The notes below the pieces were generated by a model that worked only from the letters and a program-made list of their open reading frames with translations, had not been told where the DNA came from and did no database searches. This document shows, one piece after another, positions 43,871-54,159 of a stretch of DNA of 64,000 bases. Position 1 is the stretch's first letter; every line of letters starts with the position of its first letter. Made by a program: the position numbers and the translations under genes. Location: contig CM064430.1 of the NCBI GenBank assembly GCA_032690845.1, positions 48,271,882-48,335,881 of the forward strand, read 5' to 3'. This DNA is from Eleusine coracana subsp. coracana (lineage: Eukaryota > Streptophyta > Magnoliopsida > Poales > Poaceae).

Positions 43871-44649
43871 GCCGAGTCATCGGTCTGAAAGGATGGCTGG
43901 GACCTTTGGCCTCTCCCAAGCAACAAGATCTGATTTATGTTTCGACCAACTTGGACTTGGGCTTGTGTGACCCTGGACTCGTGATCGCTTTAGGAAACCA
44001 AGCTTGGACAAGATTGTGCAAGGCCAGTCTGCCTGATCTTTTGAATGGATGACCCACCACATCACCGAATGTTCGGATCGTCATGCGGTCGAGATTGTTG
44101 GCTAGGTCATCACCGTCTCAAGAGGCAGCCGAACGCCATGTGTAGCCAAGAGTTGATCACGCCGATCAGACTCGTATTTGGCTTGTAATTGCTGATGTAG
44201 CCAAAGAGTCCATGTGCTTTGGTGCAACATTGGCTCCGTATGTGTATCAACAAATCAATGTGAGTGCATGCAAAAACAAATCACGTGATGAGGATATGTG
44301 CTAACAGATTGATTAGCATATACTATTATATGAATAAAATATTATGAAAAGAATAAATGAATGAAAGAATCTTCCCTGCTTTCATGAAGTTGTCGAAGTA
44401 TTGGACTCGGAGTTGATTTCCGAGTTGCCTCCGTGTACAGCCAGAACAGAAATCGACGAGTACGCCTGGTTTTTTTTCGGCTGGACAGATTTGCTCGCAG
44501 ACTCGCCGAATCATTGCCATCAACTCTCAGCACCGTCTTATGAAATTGTGACAACTTGTGCAATAATCCGGCGCATCAATGCCGGTCAGCTCACGATCAG
44601 ATCTTGAAGTGGATTGAGTCCATCGAACTCAACGTGTCGACCGTCACGC

Positions 44650-44671
44650 TGCCCCTTTCTGACACGCCAAC
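44650..44671 (-). other. Tat3 primer binding site region
   Basis: On the minus strand GTTGGCGTGTCAGAAAGGGG follows the LTR end CGACA, the same layout as Tat1 and Tat2. Confidence 0.65.
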
Positions 44672-45101
44672 TGTCGAGACTTAATCTCAGTAATAGACAT
44701 AGGGTAATTCACCTATGATGATTTATATATAGGACAAGGATATGCACGAGATCGAGAGACGATGGTAACACAAGACGTCGATTTATATAGGTTCGGATCT
44801 CCCGGAAAATAATAATCCTAAGTCATGTGTTCTGTGGTATTTGTATTCATATGTCTAGATCATAGATCTAGACGAGGAAGGTAGACCTAGATGATGATGT
44901 CTAGTTATGTCTAATTGTACGATGCCCTATTGCTTGTTTACTTGAGGACTTGTCCCTTGAGGAGGACCCTTGCCCCTCCTTATATATCCGGGGGACAGGA
45001 TTACATGACGGAGTCCTAGTCGGTCTATTTTTCTTATCCTAGTAGGAGTCTATCTTACTTTCCTTCTATGTGAGGTACACCGATGGTATGTATCATCGAC
45101 A
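44672..45101 (-). repeat. Tat3 5' LTR
   Basis: 430 bp partner of 40762-41203. The reversed TATA box lies at about 44977. Differences are mainly transitions and small indels. Confidence 0.9.
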
Positions 45102-46825
45102 CTGAGAGTAGTAGTCTTTCGTTTGCCACCTATTGTATCTTTCCATTAGACGCGTTGGTGGCCGTTCTTCTTGTCTAGGTGGTGAGGGAGGATCCAAAGC
45201 AAATTGAGCTCTCTCAATTCTTCTTAATCATCTAGTCAAATCTTCTCTATCTTCTCTAGCATGAGTTTCCACATCATGATGTGTTCTGCATATGCCAAAA
45301 ATCATGTTGAAAAGCTTCTTAATTAGATAGGTGGATTTTTCTCGGTGCTGAGGAGACTGGGTCTGCCACTGTCCATCAGGGGCGGTCTGACCGCCCTACA
45401 CACCCGGTCTGATTGGGTTGAACTGTTGTGGCTGCTGCTATATCTGAATATGCTCTTCTGGCTATTGTTGTGGCTGTGGTGGAGGAGTAGGCTCTCTCAC
45501 AATAGAATGCTTAGTGGGAATGAGTCTCAAGGGTTTGTGGGGAGGATGTTGTTCTATGGGAAAGTTGTACTTTGTTACCTCCTCAATCATAAACATGAGA
45601 TATAGACCAAAACCACAAGATTTCTGAGGGTCCATGGAGATTGCTTTAATTTCCTCCCAAATAAAGTCCATCACACATAATGGTTGTCCTCCATCTCTCA
45701 TTCTTACAAGAAAATTCTTTATGTAGTGAGTAATGTCTGAAGGGTTTCCGTCTCTAGGTGAAAGGGTTTTTTCTGAACATTTTGTTGAGAACTGAGTAAT
45801 AAGTATACAAACCTCTCACTAGCCCTACATTATCCCGTTCATTAGGAGGATACATGAACCTTAGTTGTTCCTTGGGTAGTGGATCTTCATCATCGATTCT
45901 AAATCTACTAATGTCATCTTGCTCAAAATAGAACATCCATGCAAGCTGAGTGTAGGAGATTGTATGGTGCACACCCTCTGTCATCTAGTGCATATTCCTT
46001 AGACCTTCATCTTCCTCAAAGTATATTGTGGCATAAAATTGAGCAATAATTTCATTGTTCTAGTCATACTTAAAACTCATCAACTTTTTTATGTGTGTCC
46101 CCTCATAAGCTGCAATGACTTTATATAAAAAAAGGGTTATTCTAATTTTCCATATGAAACCAGTCAATCCATTAAGCTTGTGACACAATTGTATCCTTGA
46201 TCATAAGGACGGTCTCATAATAATCTTGCTGAAAGCGATTGTGGAACCGATAGTCTATACCATTTTCCTTGGGCATGAGGTATGGATTTTTCTTCCTCAT
46301 TTTCTTCACTATCTTTGTTGACCCCTTGGCCCGATAATCCACTGATTCTTGTGTGGGCAGTCTATTTGGAGACCTCATGAGTGGTTTTTGTGGATATGGA
46401 ACCTTCACAACATGGTTGATAATTGATCTATCCACCCTACCCTCAGCTCCTTCATCTTCAGTTTCATTTTCAGCATCATCTTCCTCACTCTCATGTTCAC
46501 TTTCCTCACTCTCCTCTGCTACAACCATTTCTTCTTCTCTTACCCGAAAGGTCTCATCCTCCATTTCTTCTTCTTCATCATTACCACTAGACTCCTCACT
46601 TGTATCCTCATGCATCTCATCATCCTGAGCTACAGCCTGTCCCTTAGCAACACTAGAGCTGCCACATGGCTCATATTCAAATCTTCCCTTTTTCCTCTTT
46701 TCATGACTTGATCTTGTCATACCTTGTTTCCTGAGATATACGGATATAGAGAACATGGAACAAAGCTCAGAAAAAGATTGGAGTGAGATGAACATGGTTT
46801 TTAGCATAAACTGAAATAGGTTCAA
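45102..46825 (-). pseudogene. Gag-like 'putative plant transposon protein' (Transposase_32-like), element C
   Basis: Read from about 46720 (MTRSSHEKRKKGRFEYEP) leftward. A Lys-rich start is followed by some 60 residues that are very acidic (DEEEEMEDE, EESEHESEEDDAE). KVPYPQKPLMRSP and DYRFHNRFQQDYYETVL follow, then a stop at 46172. After it, read in pieces, come EIIAQFYATIYF, ISYTQLAWMFYFEQDD and PPNERDNVGLVRGLYTYYSV, with a stop at about 45754. These blocks align in order with the copy at 2416-4008, although the two DNAs differ strongly. Further left it decays and continues beyond Tat3 at 40761. Its place between gag-pol remnants and the 3' LTR is the same as in element A. Function unknown. 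Confidence 0.6.
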
Positions 46826-48699
46826 TCTCTAAACAGTTTAGGGTGGCCTGACCGCATGGGTTCAAAAATTGATCATAATTTCAGTTTAAGTTAATCTATA
46901 GGGAATTTACAAGTATATTAATGAATGTTTCAATTTTGCCAAGAGAGAGATTATGGATAACAAGATATATTCTCAATATTGATGAATTAGAAAATTTATG
47001 TTAAGGGCGGTCTGGCCGCCTTATACATGAAAAATTCTTTACGCCCAATCTCTACAATGTTGGAAAGGGAAAGCTCATAATCTTTGAAATGGAAGGTCCT
47101 AGGCATATTAGAAGATGATTCCATGGCAGCAAACTTGGGAAGAAACCCTAGGAGAGGAGATCAGGATGGAATCAATTTTAATACCTTGAGAGGGAAGAGA
47201 ACTTGAACTTAGGAGAAATGCCGGACTTCAATCCGGTCTAACAGGGGTGGAAGCCGCTAGATCCGCGGAGGAAACAAGAGATGGAGTTGGAGTCGATTTG
47301 AGTGAGTGTGTTTGACTAAAATGAGTGACCAATCGTTCAAGGGATGAGTTAGGGTCCAATATATAGCCCAGACACCAAAAGAGCCATTGGAAAGAAAAAA
47401 AAAACAGATCTATATCAGACTTGTCTGATGATCATAGGACAAGTCCAATGATCGTAGGACAAGTCCGATGATCATAGGACAAGTTCAATGAAATGGGGTG
47501 ACGAGCTCTCTGGAGTCTGATGGACTTGTCCGATTCATCGGACAAGTTCGATGATTTGCAGCTGGGGAAGGAGATTTCGGCTAAGAATGAGGAATTTTGG
47601 CACTTGATTGACTTCCACTTCATGAACAAGATCTCAGATTTAAAAAAGTTATTAAGTCCTTCCAATTCAACCATCTTTGGACAATATCGAGAGATTTTGA
47701 TTCTTTTCATTCAGCCATCTTTGGATTAGATAGTAGATTAGCTTTGGAGATATGATATTTCAAGGAATAGATTTGTGAACTTGAGAGAATCTATTTACTC
47801 ATGGCGAGCCAAAACGCAACCAAAGAGAACAATGGCCATGATTGAATAGACATGGTCACAAAGACCAAAAACTTCAAAAGTTTTGAAAAATCACACAACC
47901 TAGCAGTTCTAGATAGATTTTTCAAAACACTTATACTAGAGCACTTCACGAGCAAGAAATATCCAAGAAGTCTTTTTAGCATATTATACCTCTTTATCAA
48001 AAAAACTCTTGACTTAACAAATGTCAAGCTTCATGGATAAGGTATAAGCAAAATATCTAAAAATACTCAAACTCATTAAGTGACAAACACTCAACAAGAC
48101 TTGGATAACTACAAGCTCAAAACACACTCTAATCATGCAAAGGCCTAGATGCTCAAGATATTAAAAATCAACTAAAATATAAAACATACTTTTGCCACAA
48201 TTCACTATTTCCTCATTCCAGTGAAGAATAACCAATGATTTGTGCCATTCATCGATAGTTCACCTGCCATCTCATCGAACTAAAATTTAACTCCTTAAAT
48301 GAATGATGAGAGGCCCAAGTGGCACAAATCCCATAGAGACTAATTCTTCTCTTTTGCACACCGTAAGAGACACACTCTTCCTTAATTATCTCTGATAGGT
48401 AGGGTACAAGAATGACTAGGATCTTCAATATGACGGGTGTACCTGATTTCTACCATCTCCAGGCAGTCTGACCGCCCAGTCAGGGCAGCTTGACCAAGTT
48501 GGAGTGCAGGTTGCATAATTATTGGTTCTTGTCCCCTTCTTTCTTCTCACAACATCCATTGGAACTTAGTGCATCAGTCTTGGGATGTCATTGGGTGGAC
48601 CATTGAACAACTACTCATTGAGTTTGATAACTTGAATTTTAATTCACTTTGTTTGATGTGTCAAGCGTCCAATGCATCTCATTATCCCTGAAAGCTAGA
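46826..48699 (-). other. Element C non-coding interior with two palindrome types
   Basis: No convincing frame. It holds GGGCGGTCTGGCCGCC at about 47004, CAGTCTGACCGCCCAG at 48465, and near 47410-47560 six copies of a different palindrome (GGACAAGTCC/GATGATCAT and TTGTCCGATTCATCGGACAA). Pol appears deleted between 48700 and here. Confidence 0.5.
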
Positions 48700-48927
48700 T
48701 CAAGTGTTCTTTGGTACCCAAGACTTGTTGGATCCTCCAATGTTAGTCAACAAGGATTTAGGCACCCAAATGGTTGTCATGCTAACATGTTGTGAATTAA
48801 CCACCTTTCTAGCACTAATGTCCATTTTTGCCTTGCCATTGGTAGTGAAAACAATATTGAAAGAGTTTGGCTCAGGTTTGTTACCATTTGGACAATCCTT
48901 ACATAGACGTCCTTTGAGCCGGCATGT
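48700..48927 (-). pseudogene. Element C copia gag / pol linker, distal to the solo LTR insertion
   Basis: On the minus strand, starting at 48927, the third gag zinc knuckle continues (CRLKGRLCKDCPNGNKPEP). NSQHVSMTTIWVPKSLLTN and SNKSWVPKNT follow before TAG at 48700. IWVPK-type repeats precede the protease in Sireviruses. The Cys pair completing this knuckle lies at 63.58 kb, on the far side of the insertion. Gag would bind the RNA genome. No protease follows. Confidence 0.8.
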
Positions 48928-49257
48928 TGTAAGGTTCATGATCATTGAGGTCACTCCAAGGTATGATGTTTGGGTGATGAATGACAAACGTGAAATGTGA
49001 CTAATGTCTATACGAGTATTGTCCGTGTAGGAAACCTTTCTACTCTATGATGATTGTTAATGGCAACCTTGGCGATTGATGACAATAACTACAAGCATGG
49101 AGGCTTGATGAGCTTGATGGAGTCCAAAGGTTGATGAAGAGGGATCAAGGCTAGGGACAAGCTATGGAGCAAGTGTTGGATACACTTGCCTAGTTGTTAG
49201 GGCTTTGAGTCCATAGGAAAAACCGGACTATCAAGGGGGTCTAGGTCATTCTCTTAG

Positions 49258-49664
49258 TGTGTGATACTTGCTTTATGGGTATCCTCGTACAAGGCTAAGA
49301 CGGTGGCCGATCGGGTACTTCATCAATAAGGAAGCTAACCGACTCGGCTTGGAGTGCAAGACAAGAAAGATTAGACTTGCCATATAGAATCCTTGTAGAG
49401 TACGACTAGGACTCTACCTGAACCCCCCTGTCGATCAGATATATAAGGCGGCAGGGTACCCCCCACTGAGGGAGAAAGGCAATTAGACACAACTAGAGAG
49501 ACACAACATCTCGTGACAATCAATACAATACAGAACACAGGACATAGGGTTTTTACTCTCATTGAGAGGGCCCGAACCTGTATAATTCGGCGTCTTGTGT
49601 AACCATCGTAGTTCTTGGTCTCGACGTAGCCCTATATATTTACTGCCGGTCTTGAGCATCGACA
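49258..49664 (+). repeat. Tat2 5' LTR
   Basis: Starts TGTGTGATAC, ends GCATCGACA; TATA box GATATATAAGG at about 49437. Confidence 0.95.
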
Positions 49665-49686
49665 GTTGATGCGCCAGGAAGGGGAC
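49665..49686 (+). other. Tat2 primer binding site region
   Basis: GTTGATGCGCCAGGAAGGGG right after the LTR, sharing CAGGAAGGGG with Tat1. Confidence 0.6.
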
Positions 49687-49713
49687 AAGGCTCGCCGGGA
49701 TTTTCCGTCGACT

Positions 49714-49863
49714 ATGATGGCCGAACTTTCCATCATCCAATACTCGCCGGACTTCAAGATCTCCTTTGGATCGCTCGACTTCACGGTCGGCGACAATGGA
49801 GTCCTAGGTCTAAACGACTACAGATCAGACTCGACCGTAGCCAGTCCCATTTCTCTTGGCCTA
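49714..49863 (+). pseudogene. Tat2 gag, N-terminal piece
   Basis: ATG 49714 starts MMAELSIIQYSPDFKISFG, corresponding to Tat1 MAFIDIKFRPGDKICFG. After about 50 codons the sequence turns into an unrelated palindrome-bearing insertion. Confidence 0.7.
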
Positions 49864-51511
49864 TGTCCCAACTACAACCCGAACCAACCTCTAACCAAGT
49901 CACCAAGATTACACACACTAACTTGTGATATGTTAACCCTAGGAATGACTCAAACCAAAAAGACACATAGCGGAAGCACAAAAAAACCAAAAATCGAAAC
50001 AAGGAAGGTCCGAAAGGTCACAGAACAGAGCCTGACGGAAGTTCCGTGGTCCCCGACGGAAGTTCCGGGCGATGGGAACACTGTCTCCCATGGAAGTTCC
50101 ATGGTTCTTGACGGAAGTTCCGTCACGGTCACGGAAGTTCCGTCATGGTCAAAACAGCAGCTCCGTTCGGGAAAGAAAATTACCAAAACTCTATCAAACG
50201 AACTCCAAAAATCATGAAATTTGGACCAGATGATCCTCAATACATCATGATTCTCCTTTAAAGAGATCCACTCCAAAAACACAAGGAATCATCATGAATT
50301 TCAGATCTTGTGGCAAGAACACCAAAAAGGGGAAACTTGAGAAAACGTTGAAATCGAAGGTGCTCGTGCCTATGATTCGGTCAAAGACCTATATGGGATT
50401 GTTGTAGAACATCATAGCACCAAGATCCCCCACAAAATCCATCCCAAAACTCACTCAAAATTGAGATCGAAAATCACCACGAAAATAGCTCCAAAAATAG
50501 AAAAAGGGGAATTTCGGAATTCAAGTGAAGAGGAAAATCTTGAGCACGAAAATACTTCTCATATCATAGAAAGGTGCTTACAAGATCCTTAGGTACAAGG
50601 CTAGGAAGCCACCCTCTTCCTCCCACTCTTTGGAAGAGCAAGAGATGTCTCCCACACACCCTTTCCTCTCCTCTAAAACATGAAGTCCTCTCCTAGCACT
50701 TTGAATAGAATCCTAACACAAGGCTAACGGGAAGAGAGGCACCTCTCCCACTAGCCACACCTCTCCTTATATAGGCCTAGGGTCTATTGTCCACATGACC
50801 ACTCTACCCTAGACCTACATAACACACCCACCTACCACCGGGCATAACCGTTCATCTTTTTTCTCATCGCCAGAATGCCATCGGACGCTTAACGTCTTTG
50901 CTTCATCTCGAAGCAAGCTCTATGATGGTGCCACGTGCACCACCAACCACCACCACCGGTTTTGAGGCCCAAACCGAGAAACCGCCTTGCATGCTTCTCA
51001 AAGCGCGACTTCTCGAGGTCAACGTGTGTCATCTTGTCCTGCGATCCTGACCATCGGCAAGTCTCTCCCAGTCCCAGTCCATCGGGTCCCCTTGTCACTT
51101 GCACCGGCATCCCGTTCGCCTTGACTTGGTCAACACGCCGTCTTCATCACCACCACGGTTTTGAGGCTTAACCGCGAAACCGTCCGTGCTACTTGTCTCT
51201 CCACGTGTACGTTGTGGATCACCCTTGACTTCACCCGGCATCCCGATCGTCTGGCCCCAAGTCCCCTACTTGTGCCCGATCCTCTCGCCGTTGACTGCCA
51301 AGTTGACTCCAGTGACCTACACATCATGAGACAAGCAAACACATTTCCCATCTCCTGCAACATCACCAATATCTCCACCAACTCCGGTTAGTCATAACCA
51401 TGATATACAAACCCATGCAATCCCTGGATTCCCGCATTTCAACTCAAACACCAAATCCACTCAAGTCAATTACTCATCACAAATATAGCAAACCATGGCA
51501 CATATCCACAT
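49864..51511 (-). mobile_element. LTR-like insertion in Tat2 gag, with GGAAGTTCC palindromes
   Basis: About 1.65 kb without coding capacity. A promoter-like CCTATATAAGG lies on the minus strand at about 50765-50775. Six or so palindromes of the GACGGAAGTTCCGTC family sit at 50033-50150. Possible minus-strand ends are TGTGGATATG (51511) and GGGACA (49864), but I find no convincing target duplication, and the flanking gag does not rejoin cleanly. Boundaries are estimates. The palindrome type is that of element A, not of the enclosing solo LTR. Confidence 0.55.
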
Positions 51512-53364
51512 GGTTTCTTAGAGTCCGTCTGACATTATCCCTACATTGATCCCACTCGGATCCGAGCAGGAAGACTCTTCCTTCGGATATGACTCGATGT
51601 CAGATCGGTCTTTTGATAAGGACACGGTCGGATCGACCTACTCATATCCCCATACAATCAACATGGTGATATAGTAGATCCAGCTGTTGGAAACCAGGAT
51701 GAGGATCCAGATGCCAAAGAAGAAGGGAATCCAGCTGGTGGTCGCCAAAGCCAGTCGGTCGAAGGAGGCCAACATGATGATAACCCGCCAGCTGATGAAT
51801 TATCGATCGGTCACTGCAATCGACCAAGAGGGTCGCGCGGATCGCGTAATGCACGCCGACTGGATCTCGGCCCTGACCTTGAAGTGGATGGTGTTAAGGT
51901 CTACCACATCCCACAGAACAACATCACCGGGGCCAAGACATTGCTTGACACTTAAATGGTTGACGCCCACTATCAAACTCCTACTATGCAGAAGGCGGTG
52001 GCTATGCTCAAGGCCGCAGCAGCGCAAGATGCTGCAAAGTCTCAGTCGGTCGCATGTTCCAGCCATGCATCTCCTCAGGGTCGGCGTAGGCGTGAAGACC
52101 TGAGAAATTCTCTCAGCCTCCATGATGGACGAGACACCATCAACTCTCACCACGAGGAGTGCGCTCGGGACAACCGATGCTATGAGGAAGGACGATGTGA
52201 ACGAAGGATGGATGCCCGATGGGAAGACCGATGGGACGACCGACGAGGACCGACGGGACAACCAACGGGACGATCGTCAAAATCCTCCTCCAAGAGACAA
52301 CCGCGACGACCGACGTCGACATGACGATTGGGATCGGCGTGATAATGATGGCAATCAATGACGTCATCATGATGAGGATGTCGGCCCACGCCACCGTCGT
52401 TGCCCAACTACGTCCCCAGACCGGAAAAGGTGGTCACCAACGCTGACTGATGACGAGATCGATGGCATCAAGGCTTACGTCCCTCGACTTCGCATTGCTC
52501 GATGGCCGAAAGGATTCAAGCCGGTTCCCATCAAAAAATATGATGGACAAACCAACCCCCGAGAGTGGCTACAACTCTATAGCACGGCGATCCGGTCGGC
52601 TGGTGGTGATTCCTATGTAATGGCTAATTATCTTCCGGTCTGCTTAGATCCTGCCGTTCGGATATGGCTCATATCTGAACCTGAGGAGTCAGTCACATCT
52701 TGGGGAGACCTCAACAGGAAACTCATAGAAAGTTTCCAAGCAACTTGCAACCGACCGGGCAACCACTTCGACCTCACTCGGATCAAGCAGAAAGGAGACG
52801 AGCCTCTTCGCGAATACATCAAGCGGTGTTGCTAAGAAGACTGAGATCCCCAACGTCCCCAATCAGTAAATCATTATTGCCTTCCTGGGTGGAATTCGCA
52901 GTGATGATCTGGTCCGGGAAATCGGTTGGAGGAACCATGATCTCGAGCTCACCGCTCAAGAGTGCTTCAAGATTGCTGATAAGTATGCATCAGGAGAGTC
53001 TACACTTGATGATATCCGAGGAAAGGGCAAGGAGAAGCGGTCGGACAAGCCTGAGTCCTCCAAGAAGGACAAGAAGAGAAAACCTGACAATGCTGTCAAC
53101 ACAGTGGACCGGTTTCGGAAGAATCCTCGGACGAACCAGCCGTCTACTGATGAGTTGCTGAGTGGCCTTTGCCCTTGGCACCCCAAGGGAAACCACAAAG
53201 CAAAGGATTGCTATTATCTGAAGAGTTTTGCAACAGCTGCGCTCAAGGTGGCCAAAGATCCCCCGAGGCGTAACAACAGCAACAAAGGCAAGCCCAAGGA
53301 TGATGATGACAAGGATGATTCAGGAGAGTTCCAGGAGTCCCACAAAGAAGTAAACTTCATCTTC
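51512..53364 (+). pseudogene. Tat2 gag, main part
   Basis: Acidic middle (SEQEDSSFGYDSMSDRSFDK), then DLEVDGVKVY and NITGAKTLLDT, which align with Tat1. Next is an Arg/Asp-rich stretch with several shifts (52080-52450). The gag core starts at KKYDGQTNPREWLQLYSTAI and runs through YLPVCLDPAVRIWL, FQATCNRPGNHFDLTRIKQ and EPLREYIKRCC, where a one-base shift at about 52835 occurs. After the shift one frame holds to the end of pol: IIAFLGGIRSDDLVREIG, basic linker, and LCPWHPKGNHKAKDCYYL. The last block has only one clear Cys pair (C-x8-H-x4-C type), as in Tat1. Gag would form the particle. Confidence 0.85.
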
Positions 53365-54159
53365 AGAGGCCCGGATGCCTATACATCCAAGTGCAAGCAA
53401 AAGTTAGAGCTTCGAGAGATTAACTCGGTGGAGCCAGCTACGCCTCAGTATATGAGGTGGTCTGAGATGGCAATCACCTTTGATCGGTCGGACCATCCAA
53501 AACATCTACCAAAACCAGGTCGCTACCCATTGGTGCTTGCTGCAACTATGAAGGAGGTAAAGTTCAACAGAGTACTCATCGATGGAGGAAGCAGTTTGGA
53601 CCTAATCTTCACCAGCACTCTTCAAGAGCTTGGTCTGTCAATTAATGACCTCCAACTGAGTTCTTCACCCTTCCATGGGATTGTGCCTGGCAAGACTTCA
53701 GTCCCAATTGGACAAATTAGTCTGCCAGTCACCTTTGGCACCCGTGATAATTTTAGGATAGAGCATATCCTCTTCCAGGTGGCAGACCTTGAGTCAGCAT
53801 ACCATGCTATCATCGGTCGATCGGTGATGGCTAGGTTTATGGCTGTTCCGCACTATCCGTATCTCACCCTCAAGATGCCAGGCCCGAACAGAATAATCTC
53901 CCTCCACTCTGATCTTTGGAATTCTTTTGATTGCGATGTGCAGAGTTGTGAGATGGCTACCAAATAGTTGATGTTGTCAGACCAAAAGGAGATCCAGAAG
54001 GCAGTCGGTATAGAGGAGCAGACTGGAATGGAGGTTCCGACAAAGAAACCTACCAAGGACAAGATCCAGACCAATGACATCCAAACCAAGGAGATTTCGC
54101 TCGATCCTGAGGACCCCGATAAGGTGACTTATGCTGGGGTCAACCTTGATGAAAAATAG
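53365..54159 (+). pseudogene. Tat2 aspartic protease and linker, ending in the conserved TAG
   Basis: The protease starts after INSVEPATPQYMRWSEMAI. Its catalytic loop is VLIDGGSSLDLIF at about 53572, again Asp-Gly-Gly, and it continues ISLPVTFGTRDNF and YHAIIGRSVMARFM. One private stop lies at 53965 (TAG, after CEMATK). The linker ends GVNLDEK and TAG 54157-54159, with ELALTLFLYEIRDIFAWKPS following in frame. The TAG position equals that of Tat1 (7556-7558). Cleaves the polyprotein. Confidence 0.88.

Larger units (their letters stand above)
40762..45101 (-). mobile_element. Non-autonomous Tat-like LTR element without coding capacity (Tat3)
   Basis: Two direct LTRs, 442 and 430 bp, read TGTCGATGAT to GTCTCGACA on the minus strand. 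A PBS lies at 44671 and a PPT at 41204. The 3.47 kb interior has no gag or pol. It shows several tandem or dispersed repeats and G-rich PPT-like motifs. Part of the tail (41335-41450) matches the Tat2 tail at 61370-61450 in inverse orientation. The flanks (GAATC left, CTGAG right) do not form a target duplication. Confidence 0.85.

Noticed and set aside
46353..46711. Ser/Leu-rich plus-strand frames opposite the acidic region
   Set aside because: Complement of the GAA/GAT-rich acidic stretch of the minus gag-like protein.
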